Shown here piece after piece: positions 15,086 through 22,898 of a stretch of DNA of 64,000 nucleotides (its first letter is position 1; every line of letters begins with the position of its first letter). The position numbers and the translations under genes were made by a program. The notes below the pieces were generated by a model that did no database searches, was not told where the DNA came from, and saw only the letters and a program-made list of their open reading frames with translations. The stretch comes from an uncultured Clostridia bacterium (lineage in GTDB: Bacteria > Bacillota > Clostridia > Christensenellales > UBA1242), in the NCBI GenBank assembly GCA_947382485.1, contig CANCYS010000005.1, positions 1 to 64,000 of the forward strand. The letters are read 5' to 3'.

Positions 15086-17329
15086 ATGCGTAATATTGAT
15101 AGCGATTTGATTCGTGGTAACATTGACACTATTATTCTTAAAACTATGCTCGATGGCGACAAGTATGGTCTTGACATCATCAAGGAAGTTGAACTTAGAA
15201 GCAATGGAACTTACGAACTTAAACAACCTACCCTTTACAGCTGTTTGAAACGTCTTGAAAATCAAGAGTTAATTTCGTCATACTGGCTTGATAGTGATAT
15301 TGGTGGCAGACGCCATTATTACAAACTTACTGACAAGGGTCGTGCTGAATATGAGAAAAAACAAGAGGAATGGTCTAAATCTAAATTTATTATTGACAAC
15401 CTTTTAAGCAACTATGATTATGACGACTATCGTCTTGTGAAAAAAGATGATTATGACAGAATTATTGAAGGCAAAACTTTCACATACAATAAAAGCGAAG
15501 AATCTGCAAACGAAAGTGATTTGACTCAAAACTTTGATGAAAGTGATGATGATGATGTTTCTCAGGAAGAAAATGAAACATTTTCTAGCGGTATGGAAAT
15601 TTCAGAACCTGAGGAAAATGAAGATGTTGATGATGTAAACTCTCCTGCCCTTGAAGAAGAAACTGATGATATGGAAGATTACAAAGATTTGGAAAGTTCG
15701 CTTCATCAAGAAGAATTTGATTTGAACGATGAAGAATCTTCTGACAATGAAGATGACGATGAAAGAATTTATGTTTCAGACTATGAAGGTCAAAGTCAGT
15801 CAGAGATTGAAAATGAAAATAATGGTTCTTATTTTGAAGAAAAAACTGACCAATCAAATTTTGAAAACAACATTTTAGCAAGTTTGAGAAAACAAGATGA
15901 CGAAGAAGTTTATACTTATGTTGGCGACCAAAAATCTTATATTAATCATTTGAATATGGCTGATGAAAATGAAGAAAATGAAGATTTTGATGTGGTTCAA
16001 CAAAATTTGTTAGATGACCCAAAATTGAATGGAAATGATGAACTTGAAGAAAGAATTGATGAGTTTTCACAAAACATTGATGAACTTAATAAGTTTTTGG
16101 CAATGAAAAATGCTGATAACAATGAAAATTTAGAAAATGATGATGAGTTTTCTGACAATGCTGACGAAGAAGTTTTAGACGAAGAAAATGAAGAAGACAA
16201 TCAGCTATTTGAAGAAAACAGTCAAGTTTTGGAAAATGAAATATCAGAAAATTCTTATGAAGAAAATGAAGATTCTGAGCCTTATGAAGACAACTATCTT
16301 GACGAACTTAATGATTTAAACTCAAATGGCGGTGGTTATTTTTCAAGTAATGATTCTGCCGAATATGAAAATTTCGCCTTTCCCAGTAATGAGCAGGAAT
16401 CTGAGATTGAAAAAGAAGAATTTGAACCTGCTACTCAAAAAGAAGAAATAGATGAGGAAAATGAGGAAGAAAGTGATATAAATGAAAACTTTCCAACCAT
16501 TTACTCAAATGAAAATGAAGATAATGAAGATTTTGTTGATGAAGATGAAAATCAATCTTCTTATGAAGAAACAAGCACGTTTGCAGATTATTCTCATTTT
16601 GACAACATTATTTCTGAAAATGTGAACAATTATACTGACACAGTTCAGTCTACTATGTTTAATGACAATGATTTCCCTACATTTACTCCAAAATATACTA
16701 GCCAAAATTACAAGGAAAAATTATCTAACCTTTCAGAATATTCTAAAACTTCGATTGATAATTCTGATAAAAAAGATTGTGTGAAAGATACTAAGAGTTT
16801 GCAAGCTCTCAAAAATGACTTTGAAAAAGAAGGCATTGAAATTAAAGAATTCACAAAATATTACAAATCAGAAGAAGCCGAAAAGAGTTATCTTTTGATT
16901 AACAAAATTAATCTTGTGAACAGTTTAATTTTGTTGTTTGGATTTGTATTTTTGCTTTCAGCAGTTTTTGTTATTTTAAACAGCACAAGTTATGGAAAAC
17001 TTTTTGAACTTGACTTTAAATATTTCTTGATTGGACTTATTCCTTTTGCTGTGTATGCTTTGACTTATGCGATTTTATATTTGATTAATCCTTATCGCAA
17101 AGTGCCTGCAAAGTATGCTCCTCGAATTATGCTTTTGATTTCTGCAATTATAACAGTTCAACTTTTACTTATAACTTATTGCGTAAACTTGCAACTTGGA
17201 TTTTATAGTTTTACACAAGAAAACTACAACCATTTACTTTGGATTATTCCAACTATAATAAGTTTTGCACCAATCGTTTGCAACCTTATTTATATGACAT
17301 TGTTCTATTCGAAGAATTTCAATGTTTAA
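15086..17329 (+). CDS. membrane-anchored PadR-type regulator with a long acidic linker
   Basis: A 747-residue protein of unusual design. Residues 1-105 form a PadR winged-helix domain (GNIDTIILKTMLDGDKYGLDI, then QPTLYSCLKRLE and the wing GGRRHYYKLTDKG). Residues about 125-590 are very rich in Glu, Asp and Asn with no recognisable fold. Residues about 610-745 contain four membrane helices. The family is normally a cytosolic dimer of 100-180 residues, so this would place a DNA-binding domain on a tether below the membrane. Without ligand or target evidence the role is open; it could sense membrane state. It has its own promoter and terminator and no obvious transporter partner. Confidence 0.85.
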   Translation: MRNIDSDLIRGNIDTIILKTMLDGDKYGLDIIKEVELRSNGTYELKQPTLYSCLKRLENQELISSYWLDSDIGGRRHYYKLTDKGRAEYEKKQEEWSKSKFIIDNLLSNYDYDDYRLVKKDDYDRIIEGKTFTYNKSEESANESDLTQNFDESDDDDVSQEENETFSSGMEISEPEENEDVDDVNSPALEEETDDMEDYKDLESSLHQEEFDLNDEESSDNEDDDERIYVSDYEGQSQSEIENENNGSYFEEKTDQSNFENNILASLRKQDDEEVYTYVGDQKSYINHLNMADENEENEDFDVVQQNLLDDPKLNGNDELEERIDEFSQNIDELNKFLAMKNADNNENLENDDEFSDNADEEVLDEENEEDNQLFEENSQVLENEISENSYEENEDSEPYEDNYLDELNDLNSNGGGYFSSNDSAEYENFAFPSNEQESEIEKEEFEPATQKEEIDEENEEESDINENFPTIYSNENEDNEDFVDEDENQSSYEETSTFADYSHFDNIISENVNNYTDTVQSTMFNDNDFPTFTPKYTSQNYKEKLSNLSEYSKTSIDNSDKKDCVKDTKSLQALKNDFEKEGIEIKEFTKYYKSEEAEKSYLLINKINLVNSLILLFGFVFLLSAVFVILNSTSYGKLFELDFKYFLIGLIPFAVYALTYAILYLINPYRKVPAKYAPRIMLLISAIITVQLLLITYCVNLQLGFYSFTQENYNHLLWIIPTIISFAPIVCNLIYMTLFYSKNFNV

Positions 17330-17332
17330 TAA

Positions 17333-17360
17333 AAAACCACCAAAATTTGGTGGTTTTATT
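17333..17360 (+). terminator. terminator of the PadR fusion gene
   Basis: The stem aaaaccaccaaa/tttggtggtttt is followed by a T-rich tail. Confidence 0.92.
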
Positions 17361-17431
17361 TTATGATTTAATTTTATAATTTATAAATTATCATTTTTGT
17401 GTGCAATTTAAGTGTGGTTGTTGCTTTGTTT

Positions 17432-17890
17432 TTATTCTTGAATTTCTGTGGCATGTTTTGCAATTTCACCAGTTGCAAGAGCGTCACAACGATTGTTGAA
17501 CTCATTGTCTGCATGACCTTTCACTTTTATGAAAGTTACCTGATGTTTCAAAAGTAGTTCGTCCAAAGTTTGCCATAAATCAATGTTTTTTACAGGTTTC
17601 TTATCTGCACCTTTCCAACCATTGTTTTTCCAATTATCAAGCCATTTTTGACTTACACTATTTACTACATATGCTGAATCTGAATATAGCTTTACTGTGC
17701 ATTCTTTTTTCAACATTTGAAGTGCTTTTATAACAGCAGTGAGTTCCATTTTATTGTTTGTTGTGTTTGGCTCATAACCTGAAATTTCTTTCTTATAATC
17801 ACCATACATCAAAACGGCTCCCCAGCCACCTGCACCTGGATTTCCTGAACACGCACCATCAGTGTATATTGTTACATCAAAATCGCTCAT
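17432..17890 (-). CDS. rnhA: ribonuclease HI
   Basis: Cleaves the RNA strand of RNA-DNA hybrids, for example primers and R-loops. The protein is 152 residues, close to the classic size, with the full catalytic set: Asp11 in [11 protein letters not shown], Glu49 in NNKMEL, Asp71 in YSDSAYV and Asp136 near the C-terminus, plus the basic handle region around [13 protein letters not shown]. An aggaga ribosome binding site precedes the ATG. It is divergent from the tRNA-Trp gene. Confidence 0.97.
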   Translation of the reverse strand: MSDFDVTIYTDGACSGNPGAGGWGAVLMYGDYKKEISGYEPNTTNNKMELTAVIKALQMLKKECTVKLYSDSAYVVNSVSQKWLDNWKNNGWKGADKKPVKNIDLWQTLDELLLKHQVTFIKVKGHADNEFNNRCDALATGEIAKHATEIQE

Positions 17891-17958
17891 AATATCTCCT
17901 ACTTGTTATATTATCACAAAATGGAATATGTCACAATCAAATTATAAATAAATTTAGA

Positions 17959-17988
17959 TTGACAACAAAATTTGCATTGTGCTATAAT
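17959..17988 (+). promoter_or_regulatory. strong promoter of tRNA-Trp
   Basis: Consensus TTGACA at 17959-17964 and TATAAT at 17983-17988 with an extended TG two bases before the -10; the spacer is 18 bp. The tRNA begins 12 nt downstream of the -10. Confidence 0.92.
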
Positions 17989-18000
17989 CACTATGTGCTT

Positions 18001-18074
18001 AGGGGTGTAGTTCATCGGTAGAATGAGAGTCTCCAAAACTCCAGAGGAGGGTTCAACTCCTTCCACCCCTGCCA
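18001..18074 (+). tRNA. tRNA-Trp (anticodon CCA), CCA end encoded
   Basis: Cloverleaf by eye: acceptor AGGGGTG pairs perfectly with CACCCCT, D-stem GTTC/GAAT, anticodon loop CTCCAAA with anticodon CCA, T-stem GAGGG/CCTTC (one G-U) around TTCAACT, discriminator G and genomic CCA. The anticodon stem AGAGT/ACTCC has one A-C mismatch at its base. Confidence 0.95.
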
Positions 18075-18079
18075 TAACG

Positions 18080-18112
18080 GAAAAGCAAGGCATTTATGCT
18101 TGCTTTTTATTT
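18080..18112 (+). terminator. terminator of tRNA-Trp
   Basis: The stem aagcaa(g)gca/tgcttgctt with one bulge is followed by TTTTTATTTTT. Confidence 0.85.
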
Positions 18113-18152
18113 TTATAAAAAGCAATAACTATTGACCTTTCTTTTCTTTCTA

Positions 18153-18177
18153 CCCCACAAAAGTTTCTTTTGCGGGG
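18153..18177. repeat. perfect 11-bp hairpin without a T-run
   Basis: CCCCACAAAAG (18153-18163) pairs with CTTTTGCGGGG (18167-18177), one G-U, around a 3-nt loop. It is GC-rich at the base and not followed by T residues, so it is not a canonical terminator. Nothing else is seen between the tRNA terminator and the promoter at 18279. Confidence 0.7.
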
Positions 18178-18278
18178 AACCATAAATTCTATTTATAAAT
18201 TTATACTCTTGCTTATGACAATGACTACTTTTGTGCAAAAAAATGTTAAAGCAAAAATTGTGATTTATTAAATTAAAC

Positions 18279-18307
18279 TATACAAATGAAATAAATTTGA
18301 TTATAAT
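18279..18307 (+). promoter_or_regulatory. probable promoter of the Cys-rich small protein
   Basis: TATACA at 18279-18284 and TATAAT at 18302-18307 with a 17-bp spacer, then a gaggtg ribosome binding site before the ATG at 18334. Confidence 0.65.
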
Positions 18308-18333
18308 GATGGTAGTTTATTTTTGAGGTGCTT

Positions 18334-18606
18334 ATGAAAAGAAATATTCATGGTGATGAAAATGGCATGTGTGTGCTTGACGAGAACGAGCCTTGCACAG
18401 ATTGTGGCGAATGCGACCTTTGCGACCTTGACCCAAATAAGATTTGCGACAACTGCGGAAAATGTTTAGATGAATTTAACACAGATGAAAAAGGATTTGT
18501 AAAAATTCCTATTGATAAAATCGATTTAACTGGTGCTGAACCAACTCTTGAAGATTTTTATAAATCAATGGGACTTGATGACGACGATGACGAAGATTTT
18601 GATTAA
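18334..18606 (+). CDS. Cys-rich acidic small protein, probable metal binder
   Basis: A 90-residue protein of unknown family. The ATG at 18334 is chosen for its gaggtg site; a GTG two codons upstream lies within that site. Eight Cys occur in the first half (residues 13, 21, 24, 27, 30, 38, 41, 44), in the pattern CxxCxxCxxC then seven residues then CxxCxxC, which could hold zinc or an iron-sulphur cluster. The C-terminal half is acidic and ends in a run of Asp/Glu. Expression from its own promoter suggests a stand-alone role; I infer metal binding from spacing only. Confidence 0.78.
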   Translation: MKRNIHGDENGMCVLDENEPCTDCGECDLCDLDPNKICDNCGKCLDEFNTDEKGFVKIPIDKIDLTGAEPTLEDFYKSMGLDDDDDEDFD

Positions 18607-18710
18607 TAATTACACAAAAAACACCCAAATTTAATTTAAGTGTTTTTATTTGAAATTTTATGTTTTATGATATAATCTCGCACTGATTAAAAACTTGCTA
18701 TACTTGTCGA

Positions 18711-18757
18711 AAATTGCGAAAATAAAGGGTATTATGTTAGAAATAATACCCTTTTTT
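18711..18757. terminator. terminator containing recurrent element copy C
   Basis: The stem gggtattat/ataataccc is followed by six T residues and separates convergent genes. Its left arm is the end of copy C (18711-18736) of the recurrent intergenic element. Read as a Xer site it gives TGCGAAAATAA, a 6-bp spacer AGGGTA and TTATGTTAGAA. Confidence 0.8.
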
Positions 18758-18758
18758 A

Positions 18759-19949
18759 TTAATCTTTATCAAGTAAATCAAATTCTGCAAAGACTTTTGC
18801 AATGATGTCTGCTGCTTCATCCAAGTCTTCTTCTTTATGAGTTGTTGTGTATGCAGTTCTGATTAAACATTGTCCTGGTGGTGTTGCTGGTGGAAGAACT
18901 GGATTTGCATAAACACCTTCTTCAAAGAGTTTTTTACATACTCTTAGAGTGACTTCTTGGTCATAGGTGTAAAGTGCAATGATTGGAGCTTTTCCATCTT
19001 TAAACTTAACTTTTCTTTTTCTGAGTGCATCACGCATATAGTTTGTTACATAATCTAGGCGTGTTACCCTTTCTGGTTCTGCTTTTAAGATTCTGAGAGC
19101 TTCACGAGTTGCAGCGAGCGATGCAGGTGTTATTGAAGCACTGAAAATGAATGGTCTTGAATTGTGTCTGATATATTCTGCAACTTCATGTGAGCAACCA
19201 CAATATCCACCCATGCTTGCAAGAGATTTTGAGAATGTTCCATAAATTAAATCAACTTCATCGATAAGTCCAAAGTGTTCTGCTGTTCCTGCACCTGTTT
19301 TTCCAAGCACTCCAAGGCAGTGTGCGTCGTCAACCATGAGTCTTGCACCATATTTTTTCTTTATTTCAACAAGTCTTGGCAAATCACAAAGTTCACCTGA
19401 CATTGAGAAAATTCCGTCAGTTACAATCAAAATTCCTGCATCTTTTGGAACTTCTTGAATTTTTCTTTCCAAATCGTCATAGTCCAAGTGATTAAAACGA
19501 ATCATTGTTCCATAACTAAGTCTGCATGCGTCATAAATTGATGCGTGATTTTCTTTATCACACATTATATAATCTTTTCTTCCTACAATCGCAGAAATTA
19601 CACCAAGATTGGTTTGGAAACCTGTGCTCATTGTGACACAATCTTCTTTTTGCAAAAACTCTGCAAGTTCTTTTTCAAGTTCAACATGAAGTGTGGTGGT
19701 TCCATTTAAAAATCTTGAACCTGAACAGCCTGTTCCAAATTCCTCAGTTGCTTTTACTGCTTCTGCAATAACTCGTGGGTCACTTGTGAAGCCTTGATAG
19801 TTATTTGAACCTATCATGATTTTTCTGCCACCTTCCATTGTGACAATTGTGTCTTGCTTTGATTCAAGCACATGAAAATATGGATAAATATCCATTTTTT
19901 TGATATCTTCAACTATATGATAATCTTTACATTTTTGAAATAAATCCAT
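18759..19949 (-). CDS. alpha-oxoamine synthase, serine-palmitoyltransferase-like
   Basis: A 396-residue PLP enzyme of the family that joins an amino acid to an acyl thioester with loss of CO2 (Spt, Kbl, BioF, CqsA). Visible are the N-terminal NNYQGF motif, His135 in ENHASI, DDAH at 207-210 and the PLP Lys241 in GTFSKSLASMGG. The FSKSLAS form is closer to bacterial serine palmitoyltransferases than to BioF, but glycine C-acetyltransferase cannot be excluded. The start at 19949 has an AAGGAAGG site; upstream codons to 20015 are not supported. The divergent neighbour is a PlsC-like acyltransferase, hinting at a lipid role. Confidence 0.85.
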   Translation of the reverse strand: MDLFQKCKDYHIVEDIKKMDIYPYFHVLESKQDTIVTMEGGRKIMIGSNNYQGFTSDPRVIAEAVKATEEFGTGCSGSRFLNGTTTLHVELEKELAEFLQKEDCVTMSTGFQTNLGVISAIVGRKDYIMCDKENHASIYDACRLSYGTMIRFNHLDYDDLERKIQEVPKDAGILIVTDGIFSMSGELCDLPRLVEIKKKYGARLMVDDAHCLGVLGKTGAGTAEHFGLIDEVDLIYGTFSKSLASMGGYCGCSHEVAEYIRHNSRPFIFSASITPASLAATREALRILKAEPERVTRLDYVTNYMRDALRKRKVKFKDGKAPIIALYTYDQEVTLRVCKKLFEEGVYANPVLPPATPPGQCLIRTAYTTTHKEEDLDEAADIIAKVFAEFDLLDKD

Positions 19950-20024
19950 TACCTTCCTTTCCTTTTGAATAAATTTAACAATAACTATTATATAATAATT
20001 TAAAAAACAACACAAACTTTTTAT

Positions 20025-20052
20025 TTGAAAAATTTATATTTTAGTATATAAT
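20025..20052 (+). promoter_or_regulatory. promoter with -10 six bases before the ATG (leaderless)
   Basis: TTGAAA at 20025-20030 and TATAAT at 20047-20052 with a 16-bp spacer. The ATG at 20059 starts 6 nt after the -10 with no ribosome binding site, so the first transcribed base should be the A of ATG. Confidence 0.75.
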
Positions 20053-20058
20053 TAACCT

Positions 20059-21201
20059 ATGAACAAAAATAAAATTTTAAAAGAATTTATTGACAGAGAT
20101 TTCTTTGAACTTCCAAAGAAATCCTTTGATTGTTTGAAATATTCTTTCAAATTTGGCTGGACTGATGACAGAGTTGAGGACCCATATCCACATCTTTATA
20201 TTTGCAACAAAACATCTGTTTATGACAAATTTTTGATTGGAAAAACTTTTAAGTTTAACTATTTGATTTTAAAAGATGAAATTGTTAAACAAATTTATGA
20301 TGGGACTCTTCCAAAGCATAAATTAAAAAGCCTTTTGAATCATATTAAAATTCTTTATGACGCATTTATTTCGATTGTTATTTTTCCTGAAAGAAATCAA
20401 ACTGTGTTTGGCGATACTGGTTTTATCTCAAAAAACATGACTGATTTTTTGCTTGAAACAAAGTTTGATATTAGATTTTTCAGTTTGATTGGTACATATT
20501 TTTCTGCACCAATTTGGACAAACGATTTTAGAAAATGCACAGTTAGTTACAGACGACAATTTGAAATTAAATATAACGATGCAAAAAATATGTCATCTGA
20601 AAAATTTAATGATAAAGTAAATGAATTTATGCCTTCTTCTGCAAGTGTTTACACAAAGAAAGTTCAACTTGGAATGCTTTCTACTAAACGTGCACAAAAC
20701 CTTGAAACAATTGTTTATTGTTGCCCTAACTGCAAAAAATTCTTTTCAATTTATTCTGAACGCAACTGCATTAAATGCAACAACTGTCAAAGTGCTGTTG
20801 AACTTTTGGAAAATGGTGATATTATTTTGACAAAGAATGTTCACAACTTTGATGAACTAAACGATTTTCAATACAAAGAACTTTCTAAACTTAAATTCAC
20901 TAACAAACCAATCATAAGTTATCCTACTGCAAACTTGTGCACAGTTTTTGACAATAACTCAATTAACATTATTGGAGACGTTAAACTTGATATTTATCAA
21001 ACTAAAATTCAAGCCACTAAAAACGACTACAACAAAACGATTGAATATCATGATGTTCGTGAAATTGAATTTGCCCCATCAAACACTTTGATTATTTATC
21101 TTTCTGATGGAAACAAAATTGGTTTTGTTGGAAAAAACAAAGAAAATCTTTATATTATTTCTGATTTATTTAAAAATTTCAAAGAAAAAACAGCACTTTA
21201 A
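20059..21201 (+). CDS. PlsC-like acyltransferase fold with altered active site, plus zinc ribbon
   Basis: A 380-residue protein. Residues 40-175 follow the lysophospholipid acyltransferase (PlsC) layout: ICNKTSVYD at 48-56 stands where the catalytic NHxSxxD is expected, with Lys51 in place of His, and IVIFPERNQ at 106-114 replaces the FPEGTR block. Residues 221-243 hold a four-to-six-Cys zinc ribbon (CCPNC ... CIKCNNC), unusual in this family, and a C-terminal PH-like or GRAM-like beta-rich region follows (about 290-370). Catalysis by the standard His-Asp pair is not expected; it may use another mechanism or bind lipid. It is divergent from the Spt-like gene and probably leaderless. Confidence 0.7.
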   Translation: MNKNKILKEFIDRDFFELPKKSFDCLKYSFKFGWTDDRVEDPYPHLYICNKTSVYDKFLIGKTFKFNYLILKDEIVKQIYDGTLPKHKLKSLLNHIKILYDAFISIVIFPERNQTVFGDTGFISKNMTDFLLETKFDIRFFSLIGTYFSAPIWTNDFRKCTVSYRRQFEIKYNDAKNMSSEKFNDKVNEFMPSSASVYTKKVQLGMLSTKRAQNLETIVYCCPNCKKFFSIYSERNCIKCNNCQSAVELLENGDIILTKNVHNFDELNDFQYKELSKLKFTNKPIISYPTANLCTVFDNNSINIIGDVKLDIYQTKIQATKNDYNKTIEYHDVREIEFAPSNTLIIYLSDGNKIGFVGKNKENLYIISDLFKNFKEKTAL

Positions 21202-21218
21202 GTGCTGTGATTTTTTTT
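21188..21218. terminator. terminator overlapping the stop codon
   Basis: The palindrome acagcactt/aagtgctgt contains the TAA stop of the PlsC-like gene and is followed by eight T residues. The convergent ssb-like gene ends at its edge. Confidence 0.88.
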
Positions 21219-21939
21219 AAACCACTTCCGTATTTGGGGCGACTTCGCCTGCGGAAATTAATTCATTCGCATCAATCACTTGGTGATCTTCAATGTTGTA
21301 ATTGTTGATTTCTGTTAGACTTGTGTCGTCCATAATCATGACGCTTGATAGAGAAATTTCATAAGCAATTCTAGTTTCAGTGTTGTTGTCATCAATACGT
21401 TTTTGATATTTTCTGCTTTGAATTCTGCCCTGAACTTCAAGTTTTTCACCAACTGACAAATCTCTTACAAATCTTGCGTTTCTGCCCCATGCAATGCAAG
21501 GAAGATAATCGCTTTTATTGTATGCTCTGTTTACTGCTAAAAGCACATCGCAGATTTCTCTGCCAAATGGTGTTGTTCTATAAATTGGTTCTTTACAAAT
21601 GTAACCTACAAGATAAATTTGATTTATTTCGCTGATTTCACTTGGGTCAATTAATTCCTTTACAAAAATTGTGAGCATAAGTTTGCTTCTTGTGTCTTCA
21701 ATTTTATTGTAACTTCTAAATTGTCCACAAATTCCTATTTCATCACCGATTTTAAAATCTGTTATTAACCTTTCAGATATTGTTACTGGAAGTACATCAA
21801 CTTCGTCAGAAAGTCTTTGAACTTCAATATACATTTCAAAGAAGCCTTCTCCCATCACTGTGTGAGAATAGACTGGTAGTTCTTTGATTTTTCCTTTCAA
21901 AAGAACATGATTATTATTATCAAAAGAAGAATTATTCAT
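21217..21939 (-). CDS. single-stranded DNA-binding protein with two OB folds
   Basis: A 240-residue protein with two SSB-type OB domains, about residues 10-105 and 110-205. The second is clearest (IYLVGYICKEPIYRTTPFGREICDVLLAVNRAY, then CIAWGRNARF). The tail is acidic but lacks the DDDIPF-type tip of the replicative SSB. This two-domain form occurs in many Clostridia beside a canonical ssb and may act in a special repair or spore setting. It lies 17 bp after pdaB on the same strand, so the two probably form an operon. Confidence 0.82.
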   Translation of the reverse strand: MNNSSFDNNNHVLLKGKIKELPVYSHTVMGEGFFEMYIEVQRLSDEVDVLPVTISERLITDFKIGDEIGICGQFRSYNKIEDTRSKLMLTIFVKELIDPSEISEINQIYLVGYICKEPIYRTTPFGREICDVLLAVNRAYNKSDYLPCIAWGRNARFVRDLSVGEKLEVQGRIQSRKYQKRIDDNNTETRIAYEISLSSVMIMDDTSLTEINNYNIEDHQVIDANELISAGEVAPNTEVV

Positions 21940-21956
21940 AGTTCCATCCCTATGTT

Positions 21957-22721
21957 TTATTTTATTTTTTGTAATCCATTATTATCAACAATGTAGTTAT
22001 CTGCGTATACTAAATCAGAAATTTTAACCATTTTATAGCCTTCGGATTTTAGATATGAGATGATTAATGGCAATGCTTCCAAAATGTGGTCTGAATTATT
22101 GTGGCACAATATGATTGAACCATTTTTTACGCTTGTTTTTACTCGTGATAAAATTTCATTGGCAGATAGTCCTTTCCAATCAAGACTGTCAACGTCCCAT
22201 TGAATTGTTTTTAAACCTAAGTTTCCTGCAACAGTCACTAGCGTGTCATTGTAATCTCCAAACGGTGGTCTGAAAAATTTGACTGGCTTGCCTGTTATTT
22301 TTGTGATTAAGTCCATTGATACTGATAGTTCATTTGTTATCTGCTCTGATGACAAAGTACTCATTTTTGGGTGCGTATTTGAATGGGTACCAATATCAAA
22401 TCCCGCAGCATCTATTTCTTTTACTTTGTCTTCATTTTGCTCAATCCAAAAACCAACAAGGAAAAATGTTCCTTCTACGCCTGCTTCTTTTAGCGTACTT
22501 ACGATTTTTGAAGTTTTATCCGAGCCCCATGCTGCATCAAATGTGAGTGCAACTTTCTTCTCAGTTGTGTCAACTGAATAGATTGGTACAAGCCTCTTTG
22601 CATAACCAAAATATAACGAACCTGCACTTGTTATAGTGATGGTTGCTGCAAGAATTATAGCAAAAATTGAAAGCGTTGTAATTCCGATTAAAGTTCTAAA
22701 TTTAGTGCAAATTATTCTCAT
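21957..22721 (-). CDS. pdaB: polysaccharide deacetylase, PdaB-like
   Basis: A 254-residue NodB-domain protein with one N-terminal membrane anchor (about residues 12-37). Motifs: TFDAAWGSDKT, HSNTHP (zinc ligands) and RPPFGDYN, then WDVDSLDW and ILCHN near the end. The TFDxxWG form is typical of the sporulation deacetylase PdaB rather than of TFDDG cell-wall deacetylases. It lies 169 bp downstream of sigF and after a terminator, so it should have its own promoter, perhaps read by a sporulation sigma factor; I could not assign one with confidence. Confidence 0.87.
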   Translation of the reverse strand: MRIICTKFRTLIGITTLSIFAIILAATITITSAGSLYFGYAKRLVPIYSVDTTEKKVALTFDAAWGSDKTSKIVSTLKEAGVEGTFFLVGFWIEQNEDKVKEIDAAGFDIGTHSNTHPKMSTLSSEQITNELSVSMDLITKITGKPVKFFRPPFGDYNDTLVTVAGNLGLKTIQWDVDSLDWKGLSANEILSRVKTSVKNGSIILCHNNSDHILEALPLIISYLKSEGYKMVKISDLVYADNYIVDNNGLQKIK

Positions 22722-22871
22722 AAAAAATTACTCCTATATTTTAATAGAGCAATGCCAAATTTTCCAAAACATATTGAAGACGATAATGTAATAATTGGTA
22801 TTAATTTGTCGAATTTGGTCATTAATACTTTATTCTATTAAATTATATTAGATTTTTATTTCATTTATTAC

Positions 22872-22898
22872 AAAAAAATAGAGCGAACTCTATTTTTC
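22872..22898 (-). terminator. terminator of the spoIIA operon, overlapping the sigF stop
   Basis: The stem aaaaatagag/ctctattttt encloses the last codons and stop of sigF and is followed on the minus strand by a T-run. Confidence 0.85.
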
